From Omphiscola glabra (Eukaryota > Mollusca > Gastropoda > Lymnaeidae): a stretch of 64,000 bases of DNA. The position numbers were made by a program, and so were the translations under genes. The stretch covers positions 31,607,257-31,671,256 of the forward strand of contig OZ024801.1 in assembly GCA_964017045.1 (NCBI GenBank), written 5' to 3'. The notes beneath the pieces are model-generated. The model ran no database searches, was not told the DNA's origin, and saw only the letters and a list, made by a program, of their open reading frames with translations. The first letter of the stretch is position 1. Each line of letters starts with the position of its first letter. Shown here piece after piece: positions 25,951 through 39,240 of the stretch.

Positions 25951-28812
25951 ATGTATAGTTGGTACATTGACATACTCGGCACATGTATAGTTAGATACAT
26001 TGACATAGTGCGCACATTGCTAGTTAGTTACATTGACATACTCGGCCCATGTATAGTTAGATACATTGACATACTGGGCCCATGTATTGTTAGGTACATT
26101 GACATACTCTGCACATGGCTAATTAGATTCATTGACATACTCGGCACATGTATTATTAGATACATTGACATACTCGGCACATGAATAGTTAAATACATTG
26201 ACATACTCGGCACATGTATAGTTAGATACATTGACATACTCGGCACATGTATAGTTAGGTACATTGACATACTCGGCACATGTATAGTTAGATACATTGA
26301 CATACTCGGCACATGTATAGTTAGATACATTGACATACTCGGCCAATGTATAGTTAGGTACATTGACATACTCGGCACATGTATAGTTAGATACATTGAC
26401 ATACTAGGCACATGGCTAGTTAGTTACATTGACATACTCGGTACATGTATAGTTACATACATTGACATACTGGGCACATGGCTAGTTAGTTACACTGACA
26501 TACTCGGCGCATGTATACTTAGATACATTGACATACTTAACACATGTATAGTTAGATACATTGACATACTGGGCCCATGTATTGCTAGGTACATTGACAT
26601 ACTCGGCACATGGTTAATGAGATTCATTGATAATCGGCACATGTATTGTTAGGTACATTGACATACTCGGCACATGGTTAATAGATACATTGACATACTC
26701 AACACATGTATAGTTAGATACATTGACATACTGGGCACATGGCTAGTTAGTTATTGACTTACTCGGCCCATGTATAGTTAGGTACATTGACATACTCGGC
26801 ACATGTATAGTTAGATACATTGACATACTGGGCACATGGCTAGTTAGTTACATTGACATACTCGGTCCATGTATTGTTAGATACATTGACATACTCAACA
26901 CATGTATAGTTAGATACATTGACATACTGAGCCCATGTATTGTTAGGTACATTGACATACTCGACACATAGTTAATCAGATACATTTACATACTTGGCAC
27001 ATGTATTGTTAGATACATTGACATACTTGGCACATGGTTAATTAGATACATTGACATATTCAACACATGTATAGTTAGATACATTGACATACTGGGCACA
27101 TATCTAGTTAGTGACATTGACATACTCGACACATGTATAGTTAGATACATTGACATACTCAACATATATATAGTTAGATACAATGACATACTCGGCCCAT
27201 GTATAGTTAGGTACATTGACATACTCGGCACATGTATAGTTACATGCATTGACATACTGGGCACATGGCTAGTTAGTTACATTAACATACTCGGCCCAGT
27301 ATAGTTAGATACATTGACATATACTCAACACATTTATTGTTAGGTACATTGACATACTCGGCTCATGGTTAATAAGATTCATTGACATACTCGGCACATG
27401 TATTGTTAGATACATTGACATACTCGGCACATGGTTAATAGATACATTGACTTACTCAACACATGTATTGTTAGATACATTGACATACTCGGCACATGGT
27501 TAATAGATACATTAACTTACTCAACACATGTATAGTTAGATAAATTGACATAATGGGCCCATGTATTGTTAGGTACATTGACATACTCGGCACATGGTTA
27601 ATTAGATACATTGACATACTTAACACATGTATATTTAGATACATTGACATACTGGGCCCATGTATTGTTAGGGTCATTAACATACTCGGCACATGGTTAA
27701 TTAGATACATTGACATACTCGACACATGTATTGTTAGATGAATTGACATACTCGGCTTATGGTTAATTAGATACATTGACATACTCAACACATGTATAGT
27801 AAGATATATTGACATACTGGGCACATGGCTAGTTAGTTACATTGACATACTCGGCCAATGTATAGTTAGGTACATTGACATACTCGGCACATGTATAGTT
27901 ATATACATTGACATACTAAGCACATGGCTAGTTAGTTACATTGATATACTCGGCCCATGTATAGTTAGATACATTGACATACTCATCACATGTATAGTTA
28001 GATACATTGACATACTTAGCTCATGTATTGTTAGGTACATTGAAATGCTCGTCACATGGTTAATTAGATACATTGACATACTCAACATATGTATAGTTAG
28101 ATACATTGACATACTGATCACATGGCTAGTTAGTTACATTGACATACTCGGCACATGTATAGTTAGATACATTGACATACTCAACACATATATAGTTAGA
28201 TAAATTGACATACTCGGCCCATGTATAGTTAGGTACATTGACATACTCGGCACATGGCTAATTAGATTCATTGACATACTCGGCACATGTATTGTTAGAT
28301 ACATTGACATACTCGGCATATCGTTAATAGATACATTGACATACTCAACACATGTATAGTTAGATACATTGACATACTGGGCACATGGCTAGTTAGTTAC
28401 ATTGACATACTCGGCCCATGTATAGTTAGATACATTGACACACTCAACACATGTATAGTTAGATACATTGACATACGCGGCCCAGGTATTGTTAGGTACA
28501 TTGGCATACTCGGCACATGTATAATTAGATACATTGACATACTCGGCCCATGTATAGTAGGCACATTGACATACATGTCTCATGTATAGTTAGATACATT
28601 GACATACTCGGCACATGTATAGTTAGATACATTGACAGACTCGGCACAAGAATAGTTAGATACATTGACATCCTCGGCACATGTATAGTTAGATACATTG
28701 ACATACTCGGCACATGTATAGTTAGGCACAATGCCATACTCGGCACATGTATAGTTAGATACATTGACATACTCGGCACATGTATAGTTAGATACATTTA
28801 CATACTGGGCAC
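25951..28812. repeat. Family B HOR, copy 4 with a 165-bp deletion and altered end
   Basis: This is the full-order copy again, matching copy 2 at 5499 bp (3291 + 2208) from 25951 to about 28250. At about 28253 five monomers (165 bp) are missing, bringing the offset to 5334 bp. After about 28600 the usual end section (TTAGGTACATTGATACACTCGGC and AATGCGCAG) is absent. The unit instead runs into GGCACAATGCCATAC and a new 32-bp marker at 28813. Small private changes, such as GGGTCATTAAC near 27671, distinguish it from copies 2 and 3. Confidence 0.9.
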
Positions 28813-30994
28813 ATGTATAGTTGGTACATTGACATACTCAGCACATGTATAGTTAGATACATTGACATACTAGGCACATGGCTAGTTAGTAACATTTACA
28901 TACTCGACCTATGTATAGTTAGATACATCGACATACTGTTCCCATGTATTGTTAGGTACATTGATATACTCGGCACTTGGTTAATTAGATACATTGACTT
29001 ACTCGGCACACTGTTAGTTAGATACATTGACATACTCTGCACATGTATAGTTAGATACATTGACATACTGGGCCCATGTATTGTTAGGTACATTGACATA
29101 CTCGGCACATGGTTAATTAGATACATTGACATACTCGGCCCATGTATAGATAGATACATTAACATACTCAACACATGTATAGTTAGATACATTGACATAC
29201 TGGGCCCATGTATTGTTAGGTACATTGACATACTCGGCACATGGTTAATTAGATACATTGACATACTCGGCTCATGTATTGGTAGATACATTGACATACT
29301 CGGCACATGGTTAATTAGTAACATTGACATATTCAACACATATATAGTTAGATACATTGACATACTTGGCACATGGCTAGTTAGTTACATTGACATACTC
29401 GGCCCATGTATAGTTGGTACATTGACATACTCGGCACATGTATAGTTAGATACATTGACATAGTGCGCACATTGCTAGTTAGTTACATTGACATACTCGG
29501 CCCATGTATAGTTAGATACATTGACATACTGGGCCCATGTATTGTTAGGTACATTTACATACTCTGCACATGGTTAATTAGATACATTGACATACTCTGC
29601 ACATGTATTGTTAGATACATTGACATACTCGGCACATGAATAGTTAAATACATTGACATACTCGGCACATGCATAGTTAGATACATTGACATACTCGGCA
29701 CATGTATAGTTAGGTACATTGACATACTCGGCACATGTATAGTTAGATACATTGACATACTCGGCACATGTATAGTTAGATACATTGACATACTCGGCCA
29801 ATGTATAGTTATGTACATTGACATACTCGGCACATGTATAGTTAGATACATTGACATACTAGGCACATGGCTAGTTAGTTACATTGACATACTCGGCACA
29901 TGTATAGTTACATACATTGACATACTGGGCACATTGCTAGTTAGTTACACTGACATACTTGGCCCATGTATACTTAGATACATTGAAATACTCAACACAT
30001 GTATAGTTAGATACATTGACATATAGGGCCCATGTATTGCTAGGTACATTGACATACTCGGCACATGGTTAATGAGATTCATTGATACTCGGCACATGTA
30101 TTGTTAGGTACATTGACATACTCGGCACATGGTTAATAGATACATTGACATACTCAACACATGTATAGTTAGATACATTGACATACTGGGCACATGGCTA
30201 GTTAGTTATTGACTTACTCGGCCCATGTATAGTTAGGTACATTGACATACTCGGCACATGTATAGTTAGATACATTGACATACTGGGCACATGGCTAGTT
30301 AGTTACATTGACATACTCGGTCCATGTATTGTTAGATACATTGACATACTCAACACATGTATAGTTAGATACATTGACATACTGAGCCCATGTATTGTTA
30401 GGTACATTGACATACTCGACACATAGTTATTCAGATACATTTACATACTTGGCACATGTATTGTTAGATACATTTACATACTTGGCACATGGTTAATTAG
30501 ATACATTGACATATTCAACACATGTATAGTTAGATACATTGACATACTGGGCACATAGCTAGTTAGTGACATTGACATACTCGACACATGTATAGTTAGA
30601 TACATTGACATACTCAACACATATATAGTTAGATACAATGACATACTCGGCCCATGTATAGTTAGGTACATTGACATACTCGGCACATGTATAGTTAGAT
30701 ACATTGACATACTCGGCACATGGTTAATTAGATACATTGACATACTCGGCACATGTATTGTTTGATACATTGACATACTCGGCACATGAATAGTTAGATA
30801 CATTGACATACTCAACACATTTATTGTTAGGTACATTGACATACTCGGCTCATGGTTAATAAGATTCATTGACATACTCGGCACATGTATTGTTAGATAC
30901 ATTGACATACTCGGCACATGGTTAATAGATACATTGACTTACTCAACACATGTATAGTTAGATACATTGACATACTGGGCACATGGCTAGTTAG
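28813..30994. repeat. Rearranged family B-type satellite
   Basis: This is satellite only. 28813-29405 is a section with CATTTACATACTCGACC, GTTCCCATG, CTTACTCGGCACACTG and CATGTATTGGTAG variants that is later copied repeatedly at 32500, 33719, 38003, 40734, 44580 and 48524. 29406-30500 follows the family B order (AGTGCGCACATTGC, consensus run 29640-29800, GATTCATTGATACTC, TTAGTTATTGACTTAC, CATAGTTATTCAG). 30790-30994 carries CAACACATTTATTG and two GGTTAATAGAT monomers. Confidence 0.82.
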
Positions 30995-32704
30995 TTACAT
31001 TGACATTCTCGGCCCATGTATAGTTAGATACATTGACATACTCGGCACATGGTTAATTAGATACATTGACATACTCGGCACATGTATTGTTTGATACATT
31101 GACATACTCGGCACATGAATAGTTAGATACATTGACATACTCGGCACATGTATAGTTAGATACATTGACATACTCGGCACATGTATAGTTAGGTACATTG
31201 ACATACTCGGCACATGTAAAGTTAGATACATTGACATACTCGGCACATTTATAGTTAGATACATTGACATACTCGGTCAGTGTATAGTTAGGTACATTGA
31301 AATACTAGGCACATGTATAGTTAGATACATTGACATACTCGGCACATGTATAGTTAGGCACAATGACATACTCGGCACATGTATAGTTAGATACATTAAC
31401 ATACTAGGCACATGGCTAGTTGGTTACATTGACATACTCGGCCCATGTATAGATAGATACATTAACATACTCAACACATGTATAGTTAGATACATTGACA
31501 TTCTGGACCCATGTATTGTTAGGTACATTGACATACTCGGCACATGGTTAATTAGATACATTGACATACTCGGCTCATGTATTGGTAGATACATTGACAT
31601 ACTCGGCACATTGTTAATTAGTAACATTGACATATTCAACACATATATAGTTAGATACATTGACATACTTGGCACATGGCTAGTTAGTTACATTGACATA
31701 CTCGGCCCATGTATAGTTGGTACATTGACATACTCGGCACATGTATAGTTAGATACATTGACATACTAGGCACATGGCTAGTTAGTTACATTGACATACT
31801 CGGCCCATGTATAGTTAGATACATTGACATACTGGGCCCATGTATTGTTAGGTACATTGACATACTCTGCACATGGTTAATTAAATACATTGACATACTC
31901 GGCACATGTATTGTTAGATACATTGACATACTGGGCACATGGCTAGTTAGTTACATTGACATTCTCGGCCCATGTATAGTTAGATACATTGACATACTCG
32001 GCACATGGTTAATTAGATACATTGACATACTCGGCACATGTATTGTTTGATACATTGACATACTCGGCACATGAATAGTTAGATACATTGACATACTCGG
32101 CACATGTATAGTTAGATACATTGACATACTCGGCACATGTATAGTTAGGTACATTGACATACTCGGCACATGTATAGTTAGATACATTGACATACTCGGC
32201 ACATGTATAGTTAGATACATTGACATACTCGGCACATGTATAGTTAGGTACATTGACATACTCGGCACATGTAAAGTTAGATACATTGACATACTCGGCA
32301 CATTTATAGTTAGATACATTGACATACTCGGTCAGTGTATAGTTAGGTACATTGAAATACTAGGCACATGTATAGTTAGATACATTGACATACTCGGCAC
32401 ATGTATAGTTAGGCACAATGACATACTCGGCACATGTATAGTTAGATACATTGACATACTCGGCACATGTATAGTTAGATACATTGACATACTGGGCACA
32501 TGTATAGTTGGTACATTGACATACTCGGCACATGTATAGTTAGATACATTGACATACTAGGCACATGGCTAGTTAGTTACATTTACATACTCGACCTATG
32601 TATAGTTAGATACATTGACATACCCAAAACATGTATAGTTAGATACTTTGACATACTGTTCCCATGTATTGTTAGGTACATTGACATACTCGGCACATGT
32701 ATAG
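30995..32704. repeat. 1.0-1.3 kb sub-HOR copies
   Basis: The section 30995-31270 is repeated at 31951-32325 with three extra consensus monomers (99 bp) and again at 33269-33544. The section 31424-32050 is repeated at 32742-33368, exactly 1318 bp away. The tract ATTCTCGGCCC, CATGTATTGTTTGATAC, CATGAATAG, consensus monomers, CGGTCAGTGTATAG, TTAGGCACAATGAC is a fixed order here. It links this region to the CGGTCAATG tract at 16.1-16.7 kb. Confidence 0.87.
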
Positions 32705-34633
32705 TTAGATACATTGACATACTAGGCACATGGCTAGTTGGTTACATTGACATACTCGGCCCATGTATAGATAGATACATTAACATACTCAACACATGTA
32801 TAGTTAGATACATTGACATACTGGACCCATGTATTGTTAGGTACATTGACATACTCGGCACATGGTTAATTAGATACATTGACATACTCGGCTCATGTAT
32901 TGGTAGATACATTGACATACTCGGCACATTGTTAATTAGTAACATTGACATATTCAACACATATATAGTTAGATACATTGACATACTTGGCACATGGCTA
33001 GTTAGTTACATTGACATACTCGGCCCATGTATAGTTGGTACATTGACATACTCGGCACATGTATAGTTAGATACATTGACATACTAGGCACATGGCTAGT
33101 TAGTTACATTGACATACTCGGCCCATGTATAGTTAGATACATTGACATACTGGGCCCATGTATTGTTAGGTACATTGACATACTCTGCACATGGTTAATT
33201 AGATACATTGACATACTCGGCACATGTATTGTTAGATACATTGACATACTGGGCACATGGCTAGTTAGTTACATTGACATTCTCGGCCCATGTATAGTTA
33301 GATACATTGACATACTCGGCACATGGTTAATTAGATACATTGACATACTCGGCACATGTATTGTTTGATACATTGACATACTCGGCACATGAATAGTTAG
33401 ATACATTGACATACTCGGCACATGTATAGTTAGATACATTGACATACTCGGCACATGTATAGTTAGGTACATTGACATACTCGGCACATGTATAGTTAGA
33501 TACATTGACATACTCGGCACATTTATAGTTAGATACATTGACATACTCGGTCAGTGTATAGTTAGGTAAATTGAAATACTAGGCACATGTATAGTTAGAT
33601 ACATTGCCATACTCGGCACATGTATAGTTAGGCACAATGACATACTCGGCATATGTATAGTTAGATACATTGACATACTCGGTACATGTATAGTTAGATA
33701 CATTGACATACTGGGCACATGTATAGTTGGTACATTGACATACTCGGCACATGTATAGTTAGATACATTGACATACTAGGCACATGGCTAGTTAGTTACA
33801 TTTACATACTCGACCTATGTATAGTTAGATACATTGACATACCCAAAACATGTATAGTTAGATACTTTGACATACTGTTACCATGTATTGTTAGGTACAT
33901 TGACATACTCGGCACTTGGTTAATTAGATACATTGACTTACTCGGCACACTGTTAGTTAGATACATTGACATACTCTGCACATGTATAGTTAGATACATT
34001 GACATACTAGGCACATGGATAGTTGGTTACATTGACATACTCGGCCCATGTATAGATAGATACATTAACATACTCAACACATGTATAGTTAGATACATTT
34101 ACATACTGGGCCCATGTATTGTTAGGTACATTGACATACTCGGCACATGGTTAATTAGATACATTGACATATGTTGCTCATGTATTGGTAGATACATTGA
34201 CATACTCGGCACATGGTTAATTAGTAACATTGACATATTCAACACATATATAGTTAGATACATTGACATACTTGGCACATGGCTAGTTAGTTACATTGAC
34301 ATACTCGGCCCATGTATAGTTGGTACATTGACATACTCGGCACATGTATAGTTAGATACATTGACATACTAGGCACATGGCTAGTTAGTTACATTGACAT
34401 ACTCGGTACATGTATAGTTAAATACATTGACATACTGGGCACATGGCTAGTTAGTTACATTGACATACTCGGACCATGTATAGTTGGTACATTGACATAC
34501 TCGGCACATGTATAGTTAGATACATTGACATACTAGGCAAATGGCTAGTTAGTTACATTGACATACTCGGCCCATGTATAGTTAGATACATTGACATACT
34601 GGGCCCATGTATTGTTAGGTACATTGACATACT
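32705..34633. repeat. 1.93-kb duplicated block, left copy
   Basis: This block matches 36989-38917 at a constant offset of 4284 bp, with very few substitutions. Visible ones are ACATTGCCATAC near 33603, GGTACATG near 33684, and CTCTGCAC versus CACTGCAC near 33975. Shared rare variants include TACCCAAAACATG, GTTACCATG and the CATATGTTGCTCATG monomer near 34169. Two 32-bp GTTGGTAC monomers 164 bp apart (34312 and about 34476) close the block. A sequence diverges at 34634, where CTCTTCACATGAATAG follows directly. Confidence 0.92.
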
Positions 34634-36988
34634 CTTCACATGAATAGTTAAATACATTGACATACTCGGCACATGTATAGTTAGATACATTGACATACTC
34701 GGCAAATGTATAGTTAGGTACATTGACATACTCGGCACATGTATAGTTAGATACATTGACATACTCTGCACATTTATAGTTAGATACATTGACATACTAG
34801 GCACATGGCTAGTTGGTTACATTGACATACTCGGCCCATGTATAGATAGATACATTAACATACTCAACACATGTATAGTTAGATACATTGACATACTGGA
34901 CCCATGTATTGTTAGGTACATTGACATACTCGGCACATGGTTAATTAGATACATTGACATACTAGGCAAATGGCTAGTTAGTTACATTGACATACTCGGC
35001 CCATGTATAGTTAGATACATTGACATACTAGGCAAATGGCTAGTTAGTTACATTGACATACTCTGCACATGGTTAATTAGATACATTGACATACTCGGCA
35101 CATGTATTGTTAGATACATTGACATACTCTTCACATGAATAGTTAAATACATTGACATACTCGGCACATGTATAGTTAGATACATTGACATACTCGGCAA
35201 ATGTATAGTTAGGTACATTGACATACTCGGCACATGTATAGTTAGATACATTGACATACTCTGCACATTTATAGTTAGATACATTGACATACTAGGCACA
35301 TGGCTAGTTGGTTACATTGACATACTCGGCCCATGTATAGATAGATACATTAACATACTCAACACATGTATAGTTAGATACATTGACATACTGGACCCAT
35401 GTATTGTTAGGTACATTGACATACTTGGCACATGGTTAATTAGATACATTGACATACTCGGCTCATGTATTGGTAGATACATTGACATACTCGGCACATT
35501 GTTAATTAGTAACATTGACATATTCAACACATATATAGTTAGATACATTGACATACTTGGCACATGGCTAGTTAGTTACATTGACATACTCGGCCCATGT
35601 ATAGTTGGTACATTGACATACTCGGCACATGTATAGTTAGATACATTGACATACTAGGCACATGGCTAGTTAGTTACATTGACATACTCGGTACATGTAT
35701 AGTTAAATACATTGACATACTGGGCACATGGCTAGTTAGTTACATTGACATACTCGGACCATGTATAGTTGGTACATTGACATACTCGGCACATGTATAG
35801 TTAGATACATTGACATACTAGGCAAATGGCTAGTTAGTTACATTGACATACTCGGCCCATGTATAGTTAGATACATTGACATACTAGGCAAATGGCTAGT
35901 TAGTTACATTGACATACTCTGCACATGGTTAATTAGATACATTGACATACTCGGCACATGTATTGTTAGATACATTGACATACTCTTCACATGAATAGTT
36001 AAATACATTGACATACTCGGCACATGTATAGTTAGATACATTGACATACTCGGCAAATGTATAGTTAGGTACATTGACATACTCGGCACATGTATAGTTA
36101 GATACATTGACATACTCTGCACATTTATAGTTAGATACATTGACATACTAGGCACATGGCTAGTTGGTTACATTGACATACTCGGCCCATGTATAGATAG
36201 ATACATTAACATACTCAACACATGTATAGTTAGATACATTGACATACTGGACCCATGTATTGTTAGGTACATTGACATACTCGGCACATGGTTAATTAGA
36301 TACATTGACATACTCGGCTCATGTATTGGTAGATACATTGACATACTCGGCACATTGTTAATTAGTAACATTGACATATTCAACACATATATAGTTAGAT
36401 ACATTGACATACTTGGCACATGGCTAGTTAGTTACATTGACATACTCGGCCCATGTATAGATAGATACATTGACATACTCAACACATGTATAGTTAGATA
36501 CATTGACATACTGGGCCCATGTATAGATAGATACATTGACATACTCAAAACATGTATAGTTAGATACATTGACATACTCGGCACATGGTTAATTAGTAAC
36601 ATTGACATACTCAACACATATATAGTTAGATACATTGACATACTTGGCACATGACTACTTAGTTACATTGACATACTCGGCCAATGTATAGTTAGATACA
36701 TTGACATACTGGGCCCATGTATTGTTAGGTACATTGACATACTCGGCACATGGTTAATTAGATACATTGACATACTCGGCACATGGTTAATTAGATACAT
36801 TGACATACTCGGCACATGTATTGTTAGATACATTGACATACTCTTCACATGAATAGTTAAATACATTGACATACTCGGCACATGTATAGTTAGATACATT
36901 GACATACTCGGCAAATGTATAGTTAGGTACATTGACATACTCGGCACATGTATAGTTAGATACATTGACATACTCTGCACATTTATAG
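34634..36988. repeat. 856-bp-period duplication and inserted distant block
   Basis: 34950-35601 is repeated at 35806-36457 with an offset of 856 bp, and the CTCTTCACATGAATAG tract occurs at about 34634, 35127, 35983 and 36841. Copies share AGGCAAATGGCTAG, CTCTGCACATTTATAG and TGGACCCATG variants. Within the last part, about 36422-36777 departs from the neighbouring order and instead copies 6116-6471, including the rare CATGACTACTTAG monomer. After it the local order resumes. Confidence 0.9.
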
Positions 36989-38917
36989 TTAGATACATTG
37001 ACATACTAGGCACATGGCTAGTTGGTTACATTGACATACTCGGCCCATGTATAGATAGATACATTAACATACTCAACACATGTATAGTTAGATACATTGA
37101 CATACTGGACCCATGTATTGTTAGGTACATTGACATACTCGGCACATGGTTAATTAGATACATTGACATACTCGGCTCATGTATTGGTAGATACATTGAC
37201 ATACTCGGCACATTGTTAATTAGTAACATTGACATATTCAACACATATATAGTTAGATACATTGACATACTTGGCACATGGCTAGTTAGTTACATTGACA
37301 TACTCGGCCCATGTATAGTTGGTACATTGACATACTCGGCACATGTATAGTTAGATACATTGACATACTAGGCACATGGCTAGTTAGTTACATTGACATA
37401 CTCGGCCCATGTATAGTTAGATACATTGACATACTGGGCCCATGTATTGTTAGGTACATTGACATACTCTGCACATGGTTAATTAGATACATTGACATAC
37501 TCGGCACATGTATTGTTAGATACATTGACATACTGGGCACATGGCTAGTTAGTTACATTGACATTCTCGGCCCATGTATAGTTAGATACATTGACATACT
37601 CGGCACATGGTTAATTAGATACATTGACATACTCGGCACATGTATTGTTTGATACATTGACATACTCGGCACATGAATAGTTAGATACATTGACATACTC
37701 GGCACATGTATAGTTAGATACATTGACATACTCGGCACATGTATAGTTAGGTACATTGACATACTCGGCACATGTATAGTTAGATACATTGACATACTCG
37801 GCACATTTATAGTTAGATACATTGACATACTCGGTCAGTGTATAGTTAGGTAAATTGAAATACTAGGCACATGTATAGTTAGATACATTGACATACTCGG
37901 CACATGTATAGTTAGGCACAATGACATACTCGGCATATGTATAGTTAGATACATTGACATACTCGGCACATGTATAGTTAGATACATTGACATACTGGGC
38001 ACATGTATAGTTGGTACATTGACATACTCGGCACATGTATAGTTAGATACATTGACATACTAGGCACATGGCTAGTTAGTTACATTTACATACTCGACCT
38101 ATGTATAGTTAGATACATTGACATACCCAAAACATGTATAGTTAGATACTTTGACATACTGTTACCATGTATTGTTAGGTACATTGACATACTCGGCACT
38201 TGGTTAATTAGATACATTGACTTACTCGGCACACTGTTAGTTAGATACATTGACATACACTGCACATGTATAGTTAGATACATTGACATACTAGGCACAT
38301 GGATAGTTGGTTACATTGACATACTCGGCCCATGTATAGATAGATACATTAACATACTCAACACATGTATAGTTAGATACATTTACATACTGGGCCCATG
38401 TATTGTTAGGTACATTGACATACTCGGCACATGGTTAATTAGATACATTGACATATGTTGCTCATGTATTGGTAGATACATTGACATACTCGGCACATGG
38501 TTAATTAGTAACATTGACATATTCAACACATATATAGTTAGATACATTGACATACTTGGCACATGGCTAGTTAGTTACATTGACATACTCGGCCCATGTA
38601 TAGTTGGTACATTGACATACTCGGCACATGTATAGTTAGATACATTGACATACTAGGCACATGGCTAGTTAGTTACATTGACATACTCGGTACATGTATA
38701 GTTAAATACATTGACATACTGGGCACATGGCTAGTTAGTTACATTGACATACTCGGACCATGTATAGTTGGTACATTGACATACTCGGCACATGTATAGT
38801 TAGATACATTGACATACTAGGCAAATGGCTAGTTAGTTACATTGACATACTCGGCCCATGTATAGTTAGATACATTGACATACTGGGCCCATGTATTGTT
38901 AGGTACATTGACATACT
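36989..38917. repeat. 1.93-kb duplicated block, right copy
   Basis: This is the second copy of 32705-34633, 4284 bp downstream, ending at 38917 where CTCTGCACATGGTTAAT follows instead of CTCTTCACATG. Order and length are preserved, including the CATATGTTGCTCATG monomer near 38453 and the pair of 32-bp GTTGGTAC monomers at 38596 and 38760. Confidence 0.92.
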
Positions 38918-39240
38918 CTGCACATGGTTAATTAGATACATTGACATACTCGGCACATGTATTGTTAGATACATTGACATACTCTTCACATGAATAGTTA
39001 AATACATTGACATACTCGGCACATGTATAGTTAGATACATTGACATACTCGGCAAATGTATAGTTAGGTACATTGACATACTCGGCACATGTATAGTTAG
39101 ATACATTGACATACTCGGCACATGTATAGTTAGATACATTGACATACTCGGCCAATGTATAGTTAGGTACATTGACATACTCGGCACATGTATAGTTAGA
39201 TACATTGACATACTAGGCACATGGCTAGTTAGTTACATTG
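38918..39240. repeat. Satellite linker, consensus-rich
   Basis: This is a run of monomers ordered as at 20590-20912 (CTCTGCACATGG, CATGTATTG, CATGAATAG, then consensus units, CGGCCAATG, CTAGGCACATGG) but with the derived changes CTCTTCACATG and CGGCAAATG of the 34-37 kb region. It links the 4284-bp duplication to the 3846-bp units. Confidence 0.85.

Noticed and set aside
36422..36777. A transposon insertion at the foreign-looking block
   Set aside because: The block consists entirely of satellite monomers in register and is a copy of 6116-6471. It has no terminal repeats, target duplication or coding sequence.
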